Positions 8,501-15,132 of a stretch of DNA of 15,762 nucleotides are shown in pieces. A model generated the notes under the pieces. That model ran no database searches, was not told the origin of the DNA, and saw nothing but the letters and a program-made list of their open reading frames with translations. Every line of letters begins with the position of its first letter. Position 1 is the stretch's first letter. This DNA comes from JARRJS01 sp037388885 (GTDB taxonomy: Bacteria > Gemmatimonadota > Gemmatimonadetes > Longimicrobiales > RSA9), in contig JARRJS010000066.1 of assembly GCA_037388885.1 (NCBI GenBank), positions 1-15,762 of the forward strand. The letters run 5' to 3'. The translations under genes and the position numbers were made by a program.

Positions 8501-8634
8501 CGGGGACGCTGGCGAGCCTCGCCACCGCCGCGCAGAGCGCGGACGCGGCGCCGACGCAGGGGGATCGGGATGTGCTGGCGGCGTATCAGAAGGAGTTGGA
8601 GGGGTTGTTGGCGCAGTTGAAGAGGTTGCGCTGA
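5557..8634 (+). CDS. Exported BNR-repeat / sortilin (VPS10)-like beta-propeller protein
   Basis: Large secreted protein of 1,025 residues. The signal peptide ends ARA-QS (cleavage after about residue 29). Ten Asp-box motifs of the S/T-x-D-x-G-x-x-W type end at about W86, W140, W191, W252, W313, F357, W545, W610, W663 and W707. This fits one large or two consecutive beta-propellers over about 40-740. A FlgD-like Ig module follows (about 800-880, with GLHRFVWDLRYP), then a helical tail. Related propellers include GH74 xyloglucanases, sialidases, sortilins and photosystem II assembly factor-like proteins. I see no catalytic signature that would assign a reaction, so a binding or proteolysis-linked role is as likely as hydrolysis. 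Proteins of this length and layout are common as paralogues in Gemmatimonadota and Acidobacteriota (from memory). Same strand as GH3 but 486 bp away, so probably a separate transcript. It converges on the next gene. Confidence 0.85.
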   Translation: MTENTSRASLVLLLGASAALILTAEPARAQSPDTPTPPTPAAWRFVGPYRAGWATVAAGIPDQPNTYYFGGAGGGVWKTTDAGRTWQGLMQHQTSSAIGALAIAPSNPNVIYVGTGQVAARYDIMAGDGVYRSDDGGQTWKNVGLDATRHVGAILIDPKDPQRVLVAALGHVFGPNPERGVYLTTDGGAHWQHVLALGDTVGAVDLAWDPEHPSVVYAAAWQMHMHPWLDYFQPQAGPGSGVYKSTDEGVHWQRLEGHGFPQGMVGRIGLGVARGSAGRIVYATVAIEGTLSSLTGPAGKTGIYSSHDGGATWTQTNDDAALGSSYFGRVTVAPDDSATIYMTGQSIRVSHDGGHTFTVFKGSPGGDDYHDIWINPKDPTHIIAGADQGAAVTLNGGKAWSSWYNQPTGQLYHLGVDDRFPYHIYSGQQDNGTVELVSRGPYGVIDERDWHPVGGDERDDMLPKPGDPELVFGSGLGGHTSRFQESTRQSAEISPWPVSSYGARPTTVKYRYTWITPLVFSPFPPHALFMGSQVLFKTTDNGDHWQVISPDLSGAKKGAKDCQDPNLEGARDCGFGVIYDIAPSPLSKGLIWVGTDDGLIQVTHDDGGHWTNVTPPDIPTWARINDVEPSPFDSSIAYVAVDLHRLDRFEPMALRTTDGGQTWQRIDYGLPKDQYVSVVRVDPVKPGLLYAGTNRGVYVSLDDGANWQSLSKGFPTTWVRDIRVHGNDLIVATQGRGIWVLDDVSSLRQMSDEITDEDAHLFDPATTIRLRESENKDTPWPPSTPVAQNPPTGAVIDYWLRTDAQGPVTLTIRDAAGTLVRKFSSDEKPEHLPANRYFQKGWLGTPQTLSASAGLHRFVWDLRYPRPKALSYSYSIAAIWQKHTPLEPRGPLVLPGKYTVTLEANGQTKEAALTVKLDPRVDVSDTALQEQLSFTQAVDSTMERAVAAHEMVAQRLKAHTSGRTADRLRALNAGDPGFATIAGTLASLATAAQSADAAPTQGDRDVLAAYQKELEGLLAQLKRLR

Positions 8635-8706
8635 CTCAGTGTTCCCGGTCCGGCGAGGGATCCTCGAGCGGTACTCGCCACCGAGCGAGGCGCCGACGGC
8701 CCGGGC

Positions 8707-9936
8707 TCATGGATTCGTCCTGGAGGTGCAGCCGCTGGGCAGGGCGACATCGGGCACCTCGTACTGCTCGCCCGGGCCTAGCACCGGCAACTGCATCGTG
8801 GCGTCGGGGTTGTCGGGGAACTGGAGCACCAGGTCCGTCCCCGGTTCGAGTCCGTCGAAGCGGTAGTCGCCGGCCCAGCTCGCCTTCCACTGGTAGAAGT
8901 ACACGGCTCCATCTGCGAACTTTTCGGTGAGGAAGATGTCGGGCAACTCCCTGTACGTGGTGCAATCCGGGCGCACGACGTGGCCGACGACGGAGGTAGT
9001 GCTGTCCCTCAGATCGGCAACGCATTGCTGCACGCCATTGGGATGCGGGGTAACCACGGCGCAGGTGAGGACGGGGAAGTTCCGCGTGGCTATGCCGCCC
9101 ACGAAGCCGAAACCGTTCTTGACGTTGGTCGGGAGCTTGCCGGGGACGGCAATTTGCGTGGCTGACAAACCGGGCACGTAGGGCCAGCCGGAGGAGTCCG
9201 CCACCACAAACCGCACCTGCAGCCTGCGCATGTCGTGGTAGGGGGGTTGGCGCCGCAACGTGTCGTGAGGTATCAGGTACCCACGGACCCCAGGGGCGGC
9301 ATAGTGCAATTGCTGGCGCGCCGGCACCGGGTCATCGGAGTGGTGCCGGACCGTGTTCCACACCGAGTAGACCACATCCAGGTACACCACGTGGTCCGTC
9401 TGCAGGTAGACCCAGTTCAGCAACTTGCCGCCCTGATGGTCGGTGGTGCCGTAATCGAGGTAGATCCCGGGCTCCATCGGCATCCGGACATCCGCGGTGG
9501 TCGCCTCCCCGTCCGAGCGCGTGGCCGTCAGCCGGTAGCTTGCCCCCGGCTCCAACGGTTCGTCGGTCCAGAAGTTGTGCGCGTAGCCGACGGTGTTCAG
9601 CCCCTGGTCGGCGAAGTCGAAGAGCGAATCGTGCAGCGTGGCCACCTGGCCTGTGCCCACATTCTCGAGCGTGACGGTGGCGTCGATCGGCTCCGGCCCG
9701 GCGAAGATGTTGTGGCGGATGGGCATCACCCGGATCCACTGCGTATCGGCACTCAGGTCCAGGGTGCCGAAGATGGTGAAAGGGCCGATTGTGTTCTGCT
9801 GGAACGGATCGAAGGGGTAATCGCACGCGCCGGCGAGCGGTCCCACGAGCATCCCCGCCAGCAGGATAGAAATCGTCAAGCGGGGCCGGCGCATCACCGC
9901 CGCCCGTCCGGCGCGGGACCATCCCAGGCCGCTCAT
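8707..9936 (-). CDS. Putative outer-membrane-associated lipoprotein, DUF4249-like partner of the TonB receptor
   Basis: Protein of 409 residues with a signal peptide ending LAGAC, a lipobox-like site at Cys38 (Cys24 if the internal start is used). The N-terminal half is beta-rich, with a segment ATVTLENVGTGQVATL and then LEPGASYRLTATRSDGEAT. These resemble DUF4249 proteins, which sit next to carboxypeptidase-regulatory-domain TonB receptors in Bacteroidota; the match is by pattern and modest. The start at 9936 overlaps the receptor's stop (ATGA), which suggests translational coupling. An internal ATG at 9894 would give a tidier signal peptide beginning MRRPRL. No Shine-Dalgarno is evident before either. 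The role is inferred: a surface lipoprotein that helps bind or deliver the receptor's ligand. The gene ends 72 bp from the convergent propeller gene, with no convincing terminator between them. Confidence 0.7.
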   Translation of the reverse strand: MSGLGWSRAGRAAVMRRPRLTISILLAGMLVGPLAGACDYPFDPFQQNTIGPFTIFGTLDLSADTQWIRVMPIRHNIFAGPEPIDATVTLENVGTGQVATLHDSLFDFADQGLNTVGYAHNFWTDEPLEPGASYRLTATRSDGEATTADVRMPMEPGIYLDYGTTDHQGGKLLNWVYLQTDHVVYLDVVYSVWNTVRHHSDDPVPARQQLHYAAPGVRGYLIPHDTLRRQPPYHDMRRLQVRFVVADSSGWPYVPGLSATQIAVPGKLPTNVKNGFGFVGGIATRNFPVLTCAVVTPHPNGVQQCVADLRDSTTSVVGHVVRPDCTTYRELPDIFLTEKFADGAVYFYQWKASWAGDYRFDGLEPGTDLVLQFPDNPDATMQLPVLGPGEQYEVPDVALPSGCTSRTNP

Positions 9937-12239
9937 GGCCGGGAGGGGGAGCGGGTTTGGAGCTTCACGGACACATAGGGCGTCAAGGGGAGCTGGTTGA
10001 TTCGCCGACCGGTGAAGACGTCGTAGTAGAAGATGTTCGTCTGGTCGTACACGTTGATCGCGCCTGCCTGAAGCTGGATCTCCTGCGAGCCAATGTCCAC
10101 GGGCCGCTTCACCGAGATGTCCAGACGATGCGTGGGAGGGAGGCGGCCGTTGTACGGCCGCTCGAGCAACACCTGCGTCTCGCCGAACGTGCGTCGGACA
10201 TCGGGCAGCTCGTTCGTGTCGGTCCGGAAATCGATCAGCTGGTCGAAGCCGATGGGTCGGGTGAACGGGAAGCCGGAGCCGTATTCGAAGGAAGCCGAGA
10301 GGGTGTAGCGGCCGAGCACGAGGCTGGCCAGTGCGTTCACCTGGTCGCGGCGATCATGCGGCGGGTGATAGGTCTGCACCGGCTGGCCGAACCACACGCT
10401 GAAGGCGTCCTGGGCCGAACTGTACTCCGTCCAGCTATAGGCGTACCCGCCGAAGAGGTAGAGCGGCCCATGCCGAAGCTCGATCCGCGCGTCCGCGCCG
10501 CGGCTGCGGCCATTCGCCACGGCCAGGTCCGGGACGAACTGCGCGCTCGTGCTCCAGGTAGCCACGGTGATGTCGGACATCTTCCGGTAGTAGGCGTCCA
10601 CGGAGTAGGAGAGCCCGCCGCCGAGGCTCTGCTCCCAACTCGCCTGCGCGTGCAACGACCGCATCCGCGCGCCCGGGGGAGTCCGCACCCAGGCCGTAAA
10701 TACGGAGCTGGCGTCCCGCTGGTCGCTGATCCCGGCGAGCTGCTGCTCGTACAGCCCCACCGCTCCGTTCAGCTCCCCGTCCAAAGGCTCCACCTGCCAC
10801 GTCGCCCGCAGGCGTGGCTCGACGAAGGGGCGACGATCCTCGGTGAGGGTGAACGTTGCGCCCGGAAGAAGACGGAGCCCGGCGACCACCGGGATCTCGA
10901 GCTCGCCATACACCCCGACCTCCCCCCAGCTCTCGTCTGCCTTGGCGTTCGCCGCAAGCAGGTTTCGCAGGTCGTAGCGCGTATCCTCCAGGTGGATGTG
11001 GCCGCCGGAGTTGAGCCGCACGGGGCCGATCTTCCGGCTGAGGTCCGCGTCCGTGAACACCTGGCTGGCCGACGAACTGAAGTTGGATGCGCCCCGCGTG
11101 ACTGCTTCGCTGCTGAGAGCGGAGCGGCCGAACTTCACGTCCACGAAGGTCGCGCCCACCAGCTTGGTGCACCGCCCACCGATCACGAGATTGGTCCAGC
11201 CGACATGCGACACGGGGTCGTTGGGGTCGAGACCTCCCCGGTCGCGGCTGCGAAACAGCGTCAGGGCACAGCGAGCACCGCCGTCCGGACTGAGCTCGCT
11301 CGTCCTGAAATACTCGCTGTCGAAGCCGAGCAGTTGCTTCTGCCCATACAGCCACGGGCTCGTCTCCTGGATCAACGAGCGCCGTATCGACACCAGGTAC
11401 GAATCCCGACCCTTCTGGAAAAACGGCCCTTCGACGGAGGCCGCGGCCAGGAAGGGGCTGACGGATCCCGTCGCTTTGGTCTCGTGCCGGTCGCCGTCGC
11501 GCATCTGGACGTCGAGCACGGAACCCATCCGACCGCTGTACTTCGCACCGAAACCGCCCGGAAGGAAGTCGGCGCTCTGGATCAGGTTTTCCGGGAAGGC
11601 CGAGAACAGCCCGGTGATGTGGAACGGCTCGTAGACCAGCATCCCGTCCATCAACACCAGGTTTTGCGACGGCGTGCCGCCCCGGATGAAGAGCTGTCCA
11701 CCCCGGTCTCCCGTCCCCACCACGCCCGGCTGTGTTTTCAGGTAACTCATCAGGTCACCCGTTGCCGCAGGCGTCGGGATCTGGGCAAGCTCCTGTGACG
11801 TGATGATCTGCACGCCGAGCTTCCGCCGTACCGCGCCGGCCCCCTGGCTCACCACGTTGATGCCCTCGAGCTGTACGGGTTCCACCTTCAACGAGCGATT
11901 GGCCGTCCGCGTCTCCCCGCTCTTCAGAACGAGCGTCTCTTCGTGGGTGACATACCCCAGCGCCTCGATCCGGAGCGTATAGCGTCCCGGCTCGATCCCG
12001 CTGAACTGGAACAGGCCATTGCGGTCGGTCTCCACCCCGCGAACCTCCTGCTCGCCCTGCTTGAGCGTCACCGTGGCGCCCCGGACCGGCTGTGTGTTGG
12101 ACGCATCCAGGACGATCCCCTGAAGCGAGGCCGACTGGGCCCGGGCATTCGATGCGTCCACGCCCTCCCCGACCGCGAGGACGAGGAGCAGGAACGCCCA
12201 CGCAGCGGTCCGGCGATGGAGGCGTATATGCTTATTCAT
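9933..12239 (-). CDS. TonB-dependent outer-membrane receptor with N-terminal carboxypeptidase-regulatory-like domain
   Basis: Energised outer-membrane transporter of 768 residues; the ligand is unknown. The start at 12239 gives a clean signal peptide (MNKHIRLHRR, hydrophobic core, cleavage ARA-QS after about 34). An ATG at 12293 would add 18 residues that do not look like a signal. A carboxypeptidase-regulatory-like beta-sandwich spans about 36-118 (GIVLDASNTQPVRGATVTL). The plug domain covers about 125-245, with LFIRGGTPSQNLVLMDG and GGFGAKYSGRMGSVLDVQM. The barrel fills the rest. There is no STN domain, so sigma/anti-sigma signalling of the FecA kind is not expected. At under 800 residues it is smaller than SusC-type receptors (about 1,000). 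Oddly, the C-terminus ends SPSRP, past the last strand, with no terminal aromatic residue. It is first in a two-gene unit, overlapping the downstream lipoprotein by ATGA. Confidence 0.9.
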   Translation of the reverse strand: MNKHIRLHRRTAAWAFLLLVLAVGEGVDASNARAQSASLQGIVLDASNTQPVRGATVTLKQGEQEVRGVETDRNGLFQFSGIEPGRYTLRIEALGYVTHEETLVLKSGETRTANRSLKVEPVQLEGINVVSQGAGAVRRKLGVQIITSQELAQIPTPAATGDLMSYLKTQPGVVGTGDRGGQLFIRGGTPSQNLVLMDGMLVYEPFHITGLFSAFPENLIQSADFLPGGFGAKYSGRMGSVLDVQMRDGDRHETKATGSVSPFLAAASVEGPFFQKGRDSYLVSIRRSLIQETSPWLYGQKQLLGFDSEYFRTSELSPDGGARCALTLFRSRDRGGLDPNDPVSHVGWTNLVIGGRCTKLVGATFVDVKFGRSALSSEAVTRGASNFSSSASQVFTDADLSRKIGPVRLNSGGHIHLEDTRYDLRNLLAANAKADESWGEVGVYGELEIPVVAGLRLLPGATFTLTEDRRPFVEPRLRATWQVEPLDGELNGAVGLYEQQLAGISDQRDASSVFTAWVRTPPGARMRSLHAQASWEQSLGGGLSYSVDAYYRKMSDITVATWSTSAQFVPDLAVANGRSRGADARIELRHGPLYLFGGYAYSWTEYSSAQDAFSVWFGQPVQTYHPPHDRRDQVNALASLVLGRYTLSASFEYGSGFPFTRPIGFDQLIDFRTDTNELPDVRRTFGETQVLLERPYNGRLPPTHRLDISVKRPVDIGSQEIQLQAGAINVYDQTNIFYYDVFTGRRINQLPLTPYVSVKLQTRSPSRP

Positions 12240-12444
12240 CAGGCTGATGCGAGTCGTCAATCTCAGTGGCGAGCGGGCGCTTTCTGCGCTCATGAAGGGT
12301 CAATTCCCGTCACGCGGTGGCGGGCGCAATCGAGCACGGCCGGGTTAGTTCCGAAGCATGTAGAGGGAACTCGAGGTGAATGACGATACTGGGGCTGGCT
12401 CGGTGTACGTGGGCTCTTCGACAGGTCAGAAAACGCGGATGTGG

Positions 12445-12481
12445 TAGATTTTGTCTCCCACGATTGTCGTCCACGAATCTA
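12445..12481. promoter_or_regulatory. Possible operator: inverted repeat TAGATT/AATCTA
   Basis: TAGATT (12445-12450) and AATCTA (12476-12481) are perfect 6-bp inverted repeats 25 nt apart in an AT-rich pocket. A nested partial repeat (GATTGTCGT then ACGAATC, 12462-12479) overlaps the right half. It could be a regulator-binding site or an RNA hairpin. Its length is short enough to arise by chance. Confidence 0.25.
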
Positions 12482-12589
12482 ATGCCATGCGGGGAATTGA
12501 TACAACCATGGCTCGCTGAGAACGGAACAAAGGAACCAATGGCCGGCGCGTCGAATGGCCTTTGGGAACGTGAAACGAGGAGATCAAGC

Positions 12590-12646
12590 GTGAAGCGCCC
12601 CCTTCTCAGCATGCAATTTGCGGCTGCCAATGGTGACCTGCGCTAA
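12590..12646 (+). CDS. Candidate 18-residue leader peptide upstream of cytochrome c
   Basis: GAGGAG at 12577-12582 lies 7 nt before a GTG that opens an 18-codon frame, M-K-R-P-L-L-S-M-Q-F-A-A-A-N-G-D-L-R, ending TAA. The stop falls 5 nt before the cytochrome's own AAGGAG site, so ribosomes ending here would be next to that start. There is no run of one amino acid to suggest classical attenuation. The strong Shine-Dalgarno is the main evidence; it may be a chance frame. Confidence 0.3.
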   Translation: MKRPLLSMQFAAANGDLR

Positions 12647-12651
12647 CGTAG

Positions 12652-12657
12652 AAGGAG
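12652..12657 (+). promoter_or_regulatory. Ribosome-binding site of cytochrome c
   Basis: AAGGAG lies 6 nt upstream of the ATG at 12664. It is the clearest Shine-Dalgarno in the window and fixes the cytochrome start. Confidence 0.8.
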
Positions 12658-12663
12658 CGACCC

Positions 12664-13233
12664 ATGCGACAATCGCGGTTCGTTTACTGGTTCTGGGGCA
12701 TCCTGACCGTCCTGATCGTGGCCGTCGTCCTCGCCGCGATCGTGATCCAGTCGGGCGCCTACGACGTCGCGGCGACACACAAGGATCCCGGGTTCGTCCG
12801 TGCCATCCTGAGCCACACGAGCGACCGCTCCGTGGCGGCGCACTCCGGCAAGGTGCAGGTGCCCGCGAACCTGGGCGCAGACTCCATGAGCCTACTCGTC
12901 GGCGCCTCGGAATACGAAGGGACCTGCGCCCAGTGTCACGCCGCGCCCGGACGCGACCGCGGCGTCGTCGGGCAGGGGCTCAACCCGGAGCCGCCCAAGC
13001 TGGACGACGCGGTCAACGACCTGGGCAACAAGCAGATCTTCTGGATCGCCAAGCACGGCATCAAGATGACCGGCATGCCCGCGTTCGGCTCGACGCACGC
13101 CGACTCGACGCTCTGGGACATCGTCGCGTTCATCGGCCGGTTCCCCCACATGACGGCGCGGCAGTACGAAGCCTGGCTTGCCGCCGCAAAGGCCGCGGGG
13201 ATTGGCGAGCCGCACGGGGAGGAGGGTCACTGA
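12664..13233 (+). CDS. Membrane-anchored monohaem cytochrome c
   Basis: Electron carrier of 189 residues tethered to the outer face of the cytoplasmic membrane. A single hydrophobic segment at about 6-29 (WFWGILTVLIVAVVLAAIV) has no cleavage site and serves as an uncleaved anchor. CAQCH at 88-92 binds one haem covalently, with His92 as proximal ligand. The segment HGIKMTGMPAFG supplies the distal Met, most likely Met138 in MPAFG. The length and anchor fit class I cytochromes that feed terminal oxidases or dehydrogenases, but no partner oxidase is in the window. It starts with a strong ribosome-binding site. It lies 177 bp before the transpeptidase on the same strand and is divergent from the TonB receptor, so its context does not reveal a redox partner. 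Confidence 0.9.
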   Translation: MRQSRFVYWFWGILTVLIVAVVLAAIVIQSGAYDVAATHKDPGFVRAILSHTSDRSVAAHSGKVQVPANLGADSMSLLVGASEYEGTCAQCHAAPGRDRGVVGQGLNPEPPKLDDAVNDLGNKQIFWIAKHGIKMTGMPAFGSTHADSTLWDIVAFIGRFPHMTARQYEAWLAAAKAAGIGEPHGEEGH

Positions 13234-13243
13234 GGGGCGGGCA

Positions 13244-13261
13244 GGAGGCGGGGCCCCCTCC
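13244..13261 (+). terminator. Possible GC-rich hairpin after cytochrome c
   Basis: GGAGG (13244-13248) can pair with CCTCC (13257-13261), with a partial inner GG/CC extension, starting 10 nt after the cytochrome stop. No T-run follows, so it is at best a weak or factor-assisted terminator. Confidence 0.25.
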
Positions 13262-13310
13262 GCGCAGGCTGGAAAGGGGACACACCCGCCGCAGGCCATC
13301 GGACGTGGGC

Positions 13311-13339
13311 TTGATCCAGGGACTTCGGTCGATGAATTT
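13311..13339 (+). promoter_or_regulatory. Weak candidate promoter of the transpeptidase operon
   Basis: TTGATC (13311-13316) is followed after 17 nt by GAATTT (13334-13339) in a small AT-rich patch (TGAATTTATCT). Both hexamers are poor matches to the sigma-70 consensus. If real, transcription would begin near 13346, compatible with the ATG starts at 13366 or 13411 but hardly with the TTG at 13351. Confidence 0.25.
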
Positions 13340-13410
13340 ATCTGCTGCCGTTGAGTGCAGGCAGAATGGTCGGCGAGGCGCCGGCGACATCAGGCAGGCA
13401 TCAGGCGAGA

Positions 13411-15132
13411 ATGGTGACGGGTTTCGGCGCTCCGGGGAACCGATTTCGGCGGCTGGGAGTGGTGATCCTGTCGGTGACGGTAGCCACGCTCGGACCGGCA
13501 CCGGTCGCGCGGGCACAGGTCGCCGGACGCCCGGTCGACCGCGTGCGCGAAGCGCTGCGGGAGCGACTCGAGGCCGTCGGCTCCGCCGGCCTCGTCGTGT
13601 CCGGAGATCCCATCTACTCCCGCACCGCCCTGCCGCAGTTCTACGAGCGCCGGACCTACGTGCCCGCCTGGAGCGATGACCGGGGCCCACTCCCCCGGGT
13701 CAACGCCCTGCTGGAATCGATCGAGTCTGCCCGGCGCGAGGGCCTGAACCCCGAGGACTACCACCTGTCGGCGATCCGTTCCACCCTGCAGCGAGTCGTG
13801 GAGGCACGTCGGCTCGGGAGGGCAGACGTCGCGGCCCTCGTAGACCTCGACCTGCTGGCCAGCGACGCCTTCCTGGTGTATGGGGCGCACCTCGTGTCGG
13901 GACGCGTGGACCCGGTCTCCATTCACCCGGCGTGGACGGCCGTCCGGCGTGAGCGCGACCTGGTCGCCGTGCTGGATACGGCACTCCTGAACGACGGGAT
14001 CGGCGCGGCCCTGCGTAGCCTGCTTCCGGACAGACGCGAGTACTTCGGACTGCGAGACGCCCTGGCCCGTTATCGAGAGATGGCGGACTCGGGCGGGTGG
14101 CCTCAGGTGCCGGCGGGCCCGAAGCTGGAGGTAGGCAGCTCCGGCGCACGTGTCGCAGTCCTGCGGCGGCGTCTGGCAGCGACCGGCGCGCTGCACGACG
14201 CTCTGGCCCAGGCGGATACGTTCGACACGGCTCTCGCCGACGCCGTGCGCAGGTTCCAGAGTCATCAAGGGCTGGATGTCGACGGCGCGGTCGGGCCCGC
14301 CACGCTGGCGGCACTCAACGTGCCCGTGAAGGATCGGATCGCACAGATCGAAGCGAACATGGAACGATGGCGGTGGCTGCCGGAGGATCTGGGCCGCCGC
14401 TATATCGTGGTGAACATCGCGGATTTCACCCTGACCGCCGTCGAATCCACTTCCACCGCCCTGAAGATGCGCGTGGTGGTGGGACAGAGGTATCACGCGA
14501 CGCCCGTCTTCAGCGACACGATGCGATACGTCGTCCTCAACCCCTACTGGAACGTGCCGACGAGCATCGCGGTCCGGGAGATCCTGCCGCTGGTCAGGAA
14601 GGATCCCGCCTACCTGACCCGACAGAACATGGAGGTGCTGAGCCTGACGGGAAACGTGCCCATCGACCCGGCCACCATCGATTGGAGACCGGTGGACGCA
14701 AGCCGCTTCCCCTACCGTATCCGCCAGCGGCCCGGCCCGTGGAACGCGCTGGGACAGATGAAGTTCATGTTCCCGAACCCGTACAACGTCTACCTGCACG
14801 ACACGCCCGCCCGTCAGCTGTTCAGTAGATCGGCCCGGGGATTCAGCCACGGGTGCATCCGGCTGGAGAAGCCCCTCGACCTGCTGGCCTACGTACTGCG
14901 CGATAATCCCGCCTGGACCAAGGATGGCATAGATTCGGCACTCGACAGTCGAACCGAGACGACGATCCGGATTGCCGAGCCCATACCCGTTCACATCCTC
15001 TACTGGACGGCCTGGGCCGATGCCGACGGATCCATACAGTTCCGGGATGACATCTACGGGCGGGACGGCACCGTCGAGCGGGCCCTCCACGCCGCCCCAC
15101 CCGGAATCCAGCCGGGGGCCGCACGACCATGA
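13411..15132 (+). CDS. YcbB-type L,D-transpeptidase (YkuD domain) with peptidoglycan-binding domain
   Basis: Periplasmic enzyme that forms 3-3 crosslinks in peptidoglycan or attaches proteins to it, using tetrapeptide stems as donors. The 573-residue form begins at ATG 13411, where a signal peptide ending ARA-QV (cleavage after 36) is complete; starts at 13366 (ATG) or 13351 (TTG) would only lengthen the N-terminus. A scaffold domain spans about 55-225 (LPQFYERRTYVPAWSDD, then GLNPEDYHL). A PG_binding_1 domain follows at about 238-300 (RRFQSHQGLDVDGAVGPATL). The YkuD catalytic domain runs from about 330, with His463 in YLHDTP and the active site SHGCIRL (His480, Cys482). The order and length match E. 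coli YcbB/LdtD (about 615 residues). The final ATGA overlaps the next gene, a sign of translational coupling to an M15-like carboxypeptidase. Confidence 0.93.
   Translation: MVTGFGAPGNRFRRLGVVILSVTVATLGPAPVARAQVAGRPVDRVREALRERLEAVGSAGLVVSGDPIYSRTALPQFYERRTYVPAWSDDRGPLPRVNALLESIESARREGLNPEDYHLSAIRSTLQRVVEARRLGRADVAALVDLDLLASDAFLVYGAHLVSGRVDPVSIHPAWTAVRRERDLVAVLDTALLNDGIGAALRSLLPDRREYFGLRDALARYREMADSGGWPQVPAGPKLEVGSSGARVAVLRRRLAATGALHDALAQADTFDTALADAVRRFQSHQGLDVDGAVGPATLAALNVPVKDRIAQIEANMERWRWLPEDLGRRYIVVNIADFTLTAVESTSTALKMRVVVGQRYHATPVFSDTMRYVVLNPYWNVPTSIAVREILPLVRKDPAYLTRQNMEVLSLTGNVPIDPATIDWRPVDASRFPYRIRQRPGPWNALGQMKFMFPNPYNVYLHDTPARQLFSRSARGFSHGCIRLEKPLDLLAYVLRDNPAWTKDGIDSALDSRTETTIRIAEPIPVHILYWTAWADADGSIQFRDDIYGRDGTVERALHAAPPGIQPGAARP

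Larger units (their letters stand above)
12240..12663. other. Divergent regulatory region between the TonB receptor and cytochrome c
   Basis: This 424-bp gap separates divergent genes. The part from about 12420 to 12550 is visibly more AT-rich than its surroundings, as promoter regions often are. It contains an inverted repeat (12445-12481) and, nearer the cytochrome, a possible 18-codon leader (12590-12646). No hexamer pair with standard spacing stands out: TCGACA at 12418-12423 is 18 nt from TGGTAG at 12442-12447, which is a weak match. Confidence 0.6.

Noticed and set aside
8652..8679. GGCGAG...CTCGCC hairpin as a bidirectional terminator between convergent genes
   Set aside because: A 6-bp stem with a 16-nt loop and no T-run on either side; competing pairings such as GAGG/CCTC are as good, and such stems are frequent at this GC content.
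9957..11798. Plus-strand open frame of 613 codons across the TonB receptor
   Set aside because: No recognisable domain; the receptor's plug and barrel read correctly on the minus strand.
12380..12646. An 88-codon frame in the receptor/cytochrome gap
   Set aside because: Mixed composition with no domain or signal. GAGGTG sits almost on top of its ATG, too close for initiation. Only the last 18 codons have a well-placed ribosome site and are listed separately.
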